From Alistipes sp. (lineage in GTDB: Bacteria > Bacteroidota > Bacteroidia > Bacteroidales > Rikenellaceae): a stretch of 5,884 bases of DNA. A program made the translations under genes and the position numbers. Of this stretch, positions 1 through 4,835 are shown one piece after another; position 1 is the first letter of the stretch; each line of letters opens with the position of its first letter. The stretch covers positions 1 through 5,884 of the forward strand of contig JAGCLX010000012.1 of assembly GCA_017646785.1 (NCBI GenBank). The letters are read 5' to 3'. Below the pieces are notes generated by a model. The model saw only the letters and a program-made list of their open reading frames with translations, was not told the origin of the DNA and made no database searches.

Positions 1-416
1 TAATCCAACAACGCCTCCTTGGCATCACCCTTAGGCTTTTGGTAGGCATGCGAGCGATTTGTCTTGGCGTTACGCGCAATGAAGTGACGCAACGAGCCCT
101 CCTCCTCTGCGGGGCGCTCCTCGGTGATTGCCCAATAGGTCTTCTTAATCTGCTTGTTGCGAATCATCTCGTTAAGGCGTGCCAAGGCCTTAGATGTCTT
201 AGCAAAGACCACAGCGCCACTAACAGGGCGGTCGATGCGATGCACAACACCCAAGAATACGGCGCCAGGCTTATGATCGCGAATCTTGATCATCGCCTTA
301 ATCTGATCCTCGATAGCCTCCGTGCCATCGGGATCGCTCTGCACCAAGTCGCCAACATGCTTATTGACAACAATTAGGTGGTTATCCTCGTAAAGTATAT
401 CGTTAATAGTAAACAT
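1..416 (-). CDS. RluA-family RNA pseudouridine synthase (C-terminal part beyond window)
   Basis: Isomerises specific uridines in rRNA or tRNA to pseudouridine in the cytoplasm; the target site cannot be told from sequence. Reading the minus strand from ATG at 416 gives 138 open codons to the window edge with no stop, so only the N-terminal part is present (family members of this short type are usually about 220-240 residues). Visible landmarks are an N-terminal YEDNHLIVVNK stretch (residues 9-19), the position of the family's YEDxxxxVxxKP strand, and the catalytic motif HRIDRPVSG at residues 59-67, in which Asp62 is the expected catalytic aspartate (family form HRLDRxTSG). No S4 RNA-binding domain precedes it, so it is the short RluA/TruC-like form rather than RluD/RluC. 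The start lies one base after the cdd stop (TAA-T-ATG), so the two genes are almost certainly cotranscribed and probably translationally coupled. Family assignment is firm; substrate is unknown. Confidence 0.93.
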   Translation of the reverse strand, partial: MFTINDILYEDNHLIVVNKHVGDLVQSDPDGTEAIEDQIKAMIKIRDHKPGAVFLGVVHRIDRPVSGAVVFAKTSKALARLNEMIRNKQIKKTYWAITEERPAEEEGSLRHFIARNAKTNRSHAYQKPKGDAKEALLD

Positions 417-417
417 A

Positions 418-873
418 TTACAACTTAAAAGTGAAGGGTAACAATTTCTCTGCGCTATCTACCACTGTCGCTGTGCCAGCACCAGTCATGATGACACGAA
501 TGGGTGATTTCTGCCTACGCTCCACATCAACAATCACCTGGCGACACTGACCACAAGGATAGCACTCTCGCTCCGAGGGCACCGAAGCAATGGCCAACGC
601 CTCAATGGGGTCGCCACCATAGTTCGCCTCGACGTAGAAGAGCAACGAACGCTCGGCGCACAAGCCTGCTGGGTATACCTCGCTCTCGAAGTTTGAGGCG
701 TGGAGAGTGACACCACTCTTAAGACGCACGGCAGCACCAACATGGAAGTTCGAGTAGCGAGCATTAGCCGTTTTTGTAGCCTCCTGGGCCTCGGCAACGA
801 GGTTGCGGTCATGCTCCTCAAGCTCAGCAATGGAGGCATAATGCTCATAGCTTATGTCAAGAGTACATTTCAT
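418..873 (-). CDS. cdd: Cytidine deaminase
   Basis: Zinc-dependent hydrolytic deamination of cytidine and deoxycytidine to uridine and deoxyuridine, a cytoplasmic pyrimidine-salvage step. The 151 residues match the small homotetrameric class. The motifs appear in order. YSNFHVGAAV is at 40-49. Asn61 and Glu63 (NFE) are at the positions that bind the ribose. CAER at 72-75 supplies zinc ligand Cys72 and the proton-shuttling Glu74. PCGQC at 106-110 supplies zinc ligands Cys107 and Cys110. The C-terminal LLPF at 144-147 is also usual in the family. All catalytic residues are present, so the enzyme should be active. The start at 873 is supported by the promoter about 30 nt upstream. It is the first gene of a two-gene minus-strand unit with the pseudouridine synthase, and is divergent from the methionine operon. 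Confidence 0.96.
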   Translation of the reverse strand: MKCTLDISYEHYASIAELEEHDRNLVAEAQEATKTANARYSNFHVGAAVRLKSGVTLHASNFESEVYPAGLCAERSLLFYVEANYGGDPIEALAIASVPSERECYPCGQCRQVIVDVERRQKSPIRVIMTGAGTATVVDSAEKLLPFTFKL

Positions 874-903
874 AATAGCACAATAATATAATTATTCAGT
901 CCG

Positions 904-934
904 CAAATATAGGCAATATTTATCAAATATAAAA
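904..934 (-). promoter_or_regulatory. Promoter for cdd and the pseudouridine synthase
   Basis: On the minus strand the sequence TATATTTG (911 down to 904) is an exact match to the Bacteroidetes primary-sigma -7 box TAnnTTTG. At the expected 19-nt spacing upstream there is only TTTT (934-931), a weak form of the -33 TTTG box. Transcription would start near 897-900, leaving a leader of about 25 nt before the cdd ATG. The -7 box is convincing and the -33 box is poor. Confidence 0.7.
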
Positions 935-949
935 GCTATAAGGTTGATG

Positions 950-981
950 TTTGGAGTTTTAAAAAATTTTTATTATCTTTG
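950..981 (+). promoter_or_regulatory. Promoter of the methionine operon and its leader
   Basis: TTTG (950-953), a 20-nt spacer and TATCTTTG (974-981) match both boxes of the Bacteroidetes sigma consensus (TTTG, 19-21 nt, TAnnTTTG) perfectly. Transcription should begin around 986-989, only 12-15 nt before the leader-peptide ATG at 1001 and about 220 nt before metY. It is back-to-back with the cdd promoter; the two -7 boxes are about 62 bp apart and point away from each other. I saw no clear operator palindrome between them. Confidence 0.88.
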
Positions 982-1000
982 CGAAACAAACATTTAAGCT

Positions 1001-1087
1001 ATGCGCAGATGCTGTGATATACGAATTATGATTGTTGAGGCGATGATGCACGCCTCAATGCACAGCTCTATGCGAATGTGCCGTTAG
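1001..1087 (+). CDS. Met/Cys-rich leader peptide of the methionine operon (28 codons)
   Basis: This short reading frame is ATG at 1001 to TAG at 1085-1087. Of 28 residues, seven are Met (1, 10, 15, 16, 20, 24, 26) and three are Cys (4, 5, 27). An ordinary 28-residue stretch would hold about one Met beyond the initiator at most. The predicted transcription start is only about 13 nt upstream, and the A/T-rich context before the ATG suits Bacteroidetes initiation, so this would be the first frame a ribosome meets. The peptide has no signal sequence, membrane segment or domain. By analogy with trp, his and thr leaders, its likely role is to be translated, with ribosome stalling at Met (or Cys) codons reporting low charged tRNA to the downstream RNA fold. 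No clear Shine-Dalgarno sequence is visible. An in-frame ATG at 1028 could be an alternative start and would keep six of the Met codons. Confidence 0.72.
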   Translation: MRRCCDIRIMIVEAMMHASMHSSMRMCR

Positions 1088-1096
1088 GCACTACTA

Positions 1097-1155
1097 TATC
1101 ATCGTATGACCACGGTCGTACACTCCCCAACCATGCAACCACACAAACGATGATA
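1097..1155 (+). other. Candidate antiterminator stem in the met leader
   Basis: TATCATCGT (1097-1105) is perfectly complementary to ACGATGATA (1147-1155), giving a 9-bp stem around a 41-nt loop. The 3' arm overlaps AACGA (1146-1150), which can otherwise pair with TCGTT (1185-1189) at the foot of the hairpin just before the T-tract. Forming this stem would therefore weaken the putative terminator. Its 5' arm begins 10 nt after the leader stop codon, where a terminating ribosome would partly mask it. A smaller competing hairpin, 1104-1110 with 1115-1121, overlaps the 5' arm. The complementarity is seen directly; the function is inferred. Confidence 0.5.
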
Positions 1156-1196
1156 CCCGCACAAGGTCTCATCTTAAGACGAGTTCGTTATTTTTT
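1146..1196 (+). terminator. Candidate attenuator terminator upstream of metY
   Basis: CTCATC (1168-1173) pairs with GACGAG (1178-1183) over a TTAA loop with one A-C mismatch. AACGA (1146-1150) can pair with TCGTT (1185-1189) to close the structure, directly followed by A and T6 (1191-1196). The inner stem alone is weak and sits 7 nt before the T-tract. The outer stem leaves about 17 nt on the 5' side unpaired or weakly folded (ACC 1155-1157 with GGT 1165-1167 is possible). It is much poorer than the operon's end terminator, as expected of a conditional one, but it may also not terminate at all. Confidence 0.4.
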
Positions 1197-1210
1197 GACA
1201 CTATACAACT

Positions 1211-2494
1211 ATGAATAATAGAAAGTTACACTTCGAAACTATACAGATACACGGAGGCTACAAGGTGGACGAGTCTTTGGCACGCGGCATTGCCATACAC
1301 CCCACTGCTGCATATCACTTCTCATCGTGCGACTATGCAGCCAACCTCTTCACACTCAGCGAACCAGGATATATCTACACACGTCTGCACAACCCCACAA
1401 CAGCAGCCTACGAGGAGCGTATTGCTGCACTCTATGGCGGTGTGGGCGCTTTGGCAACAGCTTCAGGCATGTCGGCAATTTTGCTCACGGTGACAGCACT
1501 CGCTAAGGCTGGCGAGAACATCGTGGCATCACCCTATCTCTATGGTGGCACCCACAACCAGTTCGTCATCTCATTGCGCAACGTAGGCATCGAGTGTCGC
1601 TTGGCAAAGAGCGACTCGGCAGAGGATATCGCCGCACTCATCGACGAGAATACACGCGCCGTATTTGCTGAGTCTATGGGTAATCCTACATGCCGTGTAA
1701 TCGACATCGAGGCACTCGCCGAGGTAGCTCACAAGAATAATATTCCGCTTATTGTCGACAACACCTTTGGTGCAGGCGGCTATCTTTGCAACCCCTTCGA
1801 GTGGGGCGCAGACATCATCACCGACTCTGCTACAAAGTGGATTAACGGCCACGGCACAGCTATGGGTGGCATTATCGTCGACAGCGGCAAGTTCGACTGG
1901 CGCGCTTCGGGCAAGTTCCCACAGATCGACGGACCATCAGAGGGCTACCACGGACTCAACCTATGCGAGGCTTTTGGCAATCAGGCATTTATCGTGAAGT
2001 GCCGCGTGGATGGCATGCGCGACTTTGGCTGCTGCCCATCACCCTTTGATGCATACCTCATGCTATTAGGTTTGGAGACACTATCATTGCGCGTGAAGCA
2101 TGAGGTGGAGTCTACATATAAGCTTGCTGAGTACTGCCGCAACCACCCCAAGGTTAAGAGCGTGAGCTTCGTAGGCTTCGAGGATCACCCCAGCCACGCA
2201 CTTGCCAAAAAGTACTTCCGTCATGGTGCATCTGCTGTTATGACCATAGAGCTTCAGGGCGACCTCGACTCTACAGTTAAGTTTGTCGAGAGCCTCAAAC
2301 TTTCGGGCAACATGACCATGATTGGCGACTCAATAACCGTTGTTACACACCCTGCCTCAACAACACACAAGCAGCTCTCGGATGAGGCAAAGCGTGCTGC
2401 GGGCATCACGCCCACGCTCCTCCGCATATCGCTCGGTCTGGAGAATGTAGAGGATATAATTGCCGACTACGAGGAGGCACTTAGCAACATCTAA
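1211..2494 (+). CDS. metY: O-acetylhomoserine sulfhydrylase (aminocarboxypropyltransferase)
   Basis: PLP enzyme of the Cys/Met metabolism family that converts O-acetyl-L-homoserine plus sulfide to L-homocysteine and acetate, in the cytoplasm. The 427-residue length is typical of MetY and longer than the roughly 380-400 of MetB/MetC. Visible landmarks are YIYTRLHNPT (54-63, Tyr and Arg contacting the cofactor phosphate of the neighbouring subunit), SGMSAI (85-90), VDNTF (182-186, Asp183 facing the pyridine nitrogen), SATKWINGHG (206-215, Lys209 forming the Schiff base) and LLRISLGLE (403-411, Arg405 for the substrate carboxylate). The insert with FDWRASGKFPQ (228-238) is characteristic of OAH sulfhydrylases rather than cystathionine enzymes. 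First structural gene of the operon; its stop is 3 nt before metX. The start at 1211 gives the usual short N-terminus ahead of the ETIQIHGGY segment. Confidence 0.95.
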   Translation: MNNRKLHFETIQIHGGYKVDESLARGIAIHPTAAYHFSSCDYAANLFTLSEPGYIYTRLHNPTTAAYEERIAALYGGVGALATASGMSAILLTVTALAKAGENIVASPYLYGGTHNQFVISLRNVGIECRLAKSDSAEDIAALIDENTRAVFAESMGNPTCRVIDIEALAEVAHKNNIPLIVDNTFGAGGYLCNPFEWGADIITDSATKWINGHGTAMGGIIVDSGKFDWRASGKFPQIDGPSEGYHGLNLCEAFGNQAFIVKCRVDGMRDFGCCPSPFDAYLMLLGLETLSLRVKHEVESTYKLAEYCRNHPKVKSVSFVGFEDHPSHALAKKYFRHGASAVMTIELQGDLDSTVKFVESLKLSGNMTMIGDSITVVTHPASTTHKQLSDEAKRAAGITPTLLRISLGLENVEDIIADYEEALSNI

Positions 2495-2497
2495 GCT

Positions 2498-3511
2498 ATG
2501 GCCCAGGTATATCATCATAGCGAGGCAATAACCTTAGAGTCGGGTGCAGTACTCCAGGAGGTAGACATCACCTACGACACCTTTGGCACGCTCAACGCAG
2601 CAAATGACAACGTCATATGGGTGTGTCACGCCCTCACAGCCAACTCCGATGTTGCCGACTGGTGGCCCCACACCGTGGAAGAGGGTCGTTTCCTCGACCC
2701 CACGCGCTACTTTATTGTATGCGCCAACTTCCTCGGCTCGCACTATGGCACAACATCGCCACTATCGGTTAACCCCATTACGGGCGAGAAGTACTACTAC
2801 GACTTTCCGCAGATTACCGTGCGCGACATGGTCAAGTGCCACCAGCTACTGGCCAAGCACCTCGGCATAGAGCGCGTAAAGCTACTCATTGGCAGCTCCA
2901 TTGGTGGTTTTCAGTGTATGGAGTGGGCAATCTCAGAACCTAAGTTTATGGAGTCTGTCGCGCTCATCGCAACCACCACATGCACAGAGCCTTGGGCTGC
3001 GGCATTCAACGAGTCGCAGCGCATGGCGATACGCATCGATAGGACATGGGGTGAGCGACGCGACGACGCGGGCATCGACGGCATGGCCGTAGCACGCTCC
3101 ATAGCCCTCATAAGCTATAGAGGTGGAGCGGCATACAACGCTACTCAGCCGGACGAAAACCCCGCCGAAGCAAGCTTCACACGCCGCGCACATAGCTACC
3201 AGCAGTATCAGGGTGAGAAGCTACGCCGCAGGTTTAATGCCATGTCGTACTACCGCCTTAGCGAGGCAGTCGACTCGCACAACATAGCGCGTGGCAGAGG
3301 CTCCATCGCCGAGGCGCTCTCACGAATTGAGGCACGCGCGTTGGTTGTTGCCATAAGTTCCGACATACTCTTTCCTCCTGAGGCACACACACCACTAAGA
3401 GAGCATATACGTGATGTTGAGTACCACCTTATAGAGTCAGAGTTTGGTCACGACGGCTTCCTTGTAGAACACGAAAAACTTAACACAATAATTCAGAATT
3501 TTATTAAATAA
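2498..3511 (+). CDS. metX: Homoserine O-acetyltransferase (alpha/beta-hydrolase type)
   Basis: Transfers an acetyl group from acetyl-CoA to the hydroxyl of L-homoserine, making the substrate of MetY. At 337 residues it is slightly shorter than many MetX proteins (about 350-380). Landmarks are HALTANSD (44-51, oxyanion-hole strand), NFLGSHYGTTSPLS (77-90, the place of the family's NxxGxxxGTTGP motif), the nucleophile elbow GSSIGGFQ (132-139, Ser134 catalytic; most relatives have GGSMGG), SSDILFPP (287-294, Asp289) and FGHDGFL (316-322, His318), completing a Ser-Asp-His triad. Some MetX-fold enzymes use succinyl-CoA instead; the adjacent metY argues for acetyl. It begins 3 nt after the metY stop, so coupling is likely, and ends 20 nt before hom. 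Confidence 0.93.
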   Translation: MAQVYHHSEAITLESGAVLQEVDITYDTFGTLNAANDNVIWVCHALTANSDVADWWPHTVEEGRFLDPTRYFIVCANFLGSHYGTTSPLSVNPITGEKYYYDFPQITVRDMVKCHQLLAKHLGIERVKLLIGSSIGGFQCMEWAISEPKFMESVALIATTTCTEPWAAAFNESQRMAIRIDRTWGERRDDAGIDGMAVARSIALISYRGGAAYNATQPDENPAEASFTRRAHSYQQYQGEKLRRRFNAMSYYRLSEAVDSHNIARGRGSIAEALSRIEARALVVAISSDILFPPEAHTPLREHIRDVEYHLIESEFGHDGFLVEHEKLNTIIQNFIK

Positions 3512-3531
3512 CACCATAAAACAGCAACACT

Positions 3532-4716
3532 ATGAAACAGTTAAATATAGGTCTTTTTGGTTTTGGTAATGTAGGACATGGTCTATACGACGTACTCAAA
3601 CGCATCGACTCAAAGAGCGTTAACATCGTTCGCGCATGCGTACGCGATATAACTAAGGAGCGTGGCGACGTGGACGTTGAGTTCACCTCTAATCCCGACG
3701 ACATATTCAATGACCGTAACATCAACCTCATTGTCGAGGTTATCGACGACGCTGAGGCTGCATACGACATTGTAAAGCGCGCGCTTAAGATGCGCATACC
3801 CGTTGTTTCGGGCAACAAGAAGATGCTTGGCCACCACCTACCCGAGCTCATCGACCTCCAGGAGCAGTACAACACAGCACTCCTCTACGACGCATCGGCA
3901 TGTGGATCTATCCCCGTTATCCGCAACCTCGAGGAGTACTACGACAACGATCTTCTCTTCTCTGTGAAGGGCATCCTCAACGGCTCATCAAACTTCATTC
4001 TCTCGAAAATTTTTAACGAGAAGATGGGATATAAAGAGGCGCTTAAACTTGCTCAGGACCTTGGCTTCGCGGAGAGCAATCCAACGCTCGACATCGACGG
4101 CTGGGACTCACTATATAAGCTCATCATCATCACCATGCACGCCTTCGGTGTATATGTTGCCCCCGAGGAGATTCTCACATACGGCATCTCGACAATGAAC
4201 GACGCCGACATACGCTTTGCTCACGAGAAGGAGCGCCGTATCAAGCTCGTGGCACACGTAGAGAAGGTCGAGGATAAGCTTATTATGTGCGTATTGCCAC
4301 AGCTTATCTCACGCAATAAGTATATCTACAGCGTTGAGGATGAGTTCAACGGCGTGGTTATCAAGGGTTTGTTCTACGACAAGCAGTTTATGTTTGGTCG
4401 TGGTGCTGGTGGTCACCCCACAGGCTCGGCAGTGTTGAGCGACATCACAGCGTGTGGCTACAACTACCGCTACGAGTATAAGAAGCGTAACGACTCTGTG
4501 CTTCCTCACTACTCATGTGACCACACCTTCCGTGTCTACTTCCGCTATAAGACCGAGGAGCAGCGCAACCTGCTCACCTTCACGAAGATTAGAGAGCAGT
4601 ACACATCGGAGGACTACAACTACATCGTGGGTGATGTGAACATCGCAAACATCAAGGCTCACCAGGAGGAGTTGCGCGTTGCAGACTGCTTCGTTGCCGC
4701 CTATCCACTCGACTAA
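3532..4716 (+). CDS. hom: Homoserine dehydrogenase, stand-alone
   Basis: NAD(P)H-dependent reduction of L-aspartate-4-semialdehyde to L-homoserine, the branch point to methionine and threonine. In the 394 residues the dinucleotide-binding loop GFGNVGHG is at 10-17. VVSGNKKML (91-99) stands where the family usually has VxTANKxL, GILNGSSNFIL (147-157) is the substrate-domain signature, and the AQDLGFAESNPTLDIDGWD stretch (174-192) runs into YKL. Asp192 and Lys196 have the spacing of the catalytic Asp/Lys pair. The protein is shorter than the roughly 430-residue form carrying a C-terminal ACT domain. Its last 75 residues do not show an obvious ACT pattern, though a divergent one cannot be excluded by eye. 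It is not fused to aspartokinase. Its place behind metX suggests a homoserine supply tied to methionine demand. A strong terminator follows the stop. Confidence 0.95.
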   Translation: MKQLNIGLFGFGNVGHGLYDVLKRIDSKSVNIVRACVRDITKERGDVDVEFTSNPDDIFNDRNINLIVEVIDDAEAAYDIVKRALKMRIPVVSGNKKMLGHHLPELIDLQEQYNTALLYDASACGSIPVIRNLEEYYDNDLLFSVKGILNGSSNFILSKIFNEKMGYKEALKLAQDLGFAESNPTLDIDGWDSLYKLIIITMHAFGVYVAPEEILTYGISTMNDADIRFAHEKERRIKLVAHVEKVEDKLIMCVLPQLISRNKYIYSVEDEFNGVVIKGLFYDKQFMFGRGAGGHPTGSAVLSDITACGYNYRYEYKKRNDSVLPHYSCDHTFRVYFRYKTEEQRNLLTFTKIREQYTSEDYNYIVGDVNIANIKAHQEELRVADCFVAAYPLD

Positions 4717-4736
4717 ACATTCGGTGCTGAAGCATG

Positions 4737-4780
4737 AAATAGGAGGATGCCAAAACTGTGCAACCTCCTATTTTTGTGTT
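4737..4780 (+). terminator. Intrinsic terminator of the methionine operon
   Basis: AAATAGGAGG (4737-4746) and CCTCCTATTT (4764-4773) form a perfect 10-bp stem. It is capped, after one A-A mismatch, by TGC/GCA (4748-4750 with 4760-4762) and a 9-nt loop. The stem runs straight into TTTTTGTGTT. It starts 20 nt after the hom stop codon and separates the operon from prfC. Confidence 0.93.
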
Positions 4781-4808
4781 GTATAATGAAAATAAATGTG
4801 TATCTTTG
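4778..4808 (+). promoter_or_regulatory. Promoter of prfC
   Basis: GTTG (4778-4781), a 19-nt spacer and TATCTTTG (4801-4808) match the Bacteroidetes -33/-7 pattern, with one mismatch in the -33 box. Transcription should start near 4813-4816, giving a leader of about 20-25 nt before the ATG at 4836. The -33 box overlaps the end of the T-rich tail of the upstream terminator. Confidence 0.85.
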
Positions 4809-4835
4809 CGCCCTAAATAAATAAATTATTGTCAC

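Larger units (their letters stand above)
988..1210 (+). promoter_or_regulatory. Long structured 5' leader of metY-metX-hom, candidate attenuator
   Basis: The transcript leader between the predicted start and metY is about 220 nt, far longer than the roughly 25-30 nt leaders of cdd and prfC in the same window. It holds a Met/Cys-rich 28-codon frame (1001-1087) and several perfect stems. P1 pairs 1035-1042 with 1051-1058 (8 bp, 8-nt loop containing the tandem Met codons). P2 pairs 1078-1082 with 1087-1091 (5 bp, 4-nt loop, across the leader stop codon). P3 pairs 1097-1105 with 1147-1155 (9 bp). P4, 1168-1183, is followed by T6 at 1191-1196. Segment 1041-1047 (CGATGAT) is identical to 1148-1154, and both are complementary to 1098-1104, so their pairings exclude each other. 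This is the architecture of a leader-peptide attenuator; which fold terminates transcription is inferred. Confidence 0.72.

Noticed and set aside
39..377. 112-residue plus-strand open frame
   Set aside because: It lies antisense to the pseudouridine synthase, whose frame carries the HRIDR catalytic motif; it is a shadow.
849..868. Sequence resembling the SAM-I CUUAUCAAGAG core (cttatgtcaagag)
   Set aside because: It lies inside cdd, on the strand opposite to it, is interrupted, and has no supporting helices or downstream gene on that strand.
924..927. TTTG-like box on the minus strand upstream of the cdd -7 element
   Set aside because: It is only about 12 nt from the -7 box, too close for the 19-21 nt spacing, so it was not used as the -33 element.
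988..1210. SAM riboswitch or T-box in the met leader
   Set aside because: I looked for SAM-I and SAM-II core sequences and for a T-box core and saw none. The Met-rich frame and alternate stems explain the leader better. A covariance-model search would settle it.
1150..1218. Short plus-strand frame from ATG 1150 overlapping the metY start
   Set aside because: It runs through the T6 tract, has no amino-acid bias or family resemblance, and overlaps metY out of frame. It is most likely random.
1571..1852. 93-residue minus-strand open frame within metY
   Set aside because: Antisense to a fully conserved part of metY, with no promoter or recognisable motif.
3504..3875. 123-residue minus-strand open frame over the start of hom
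   Set aside because: Antisense shadow of the hom nucleotide-binding domain; no family resemblance.
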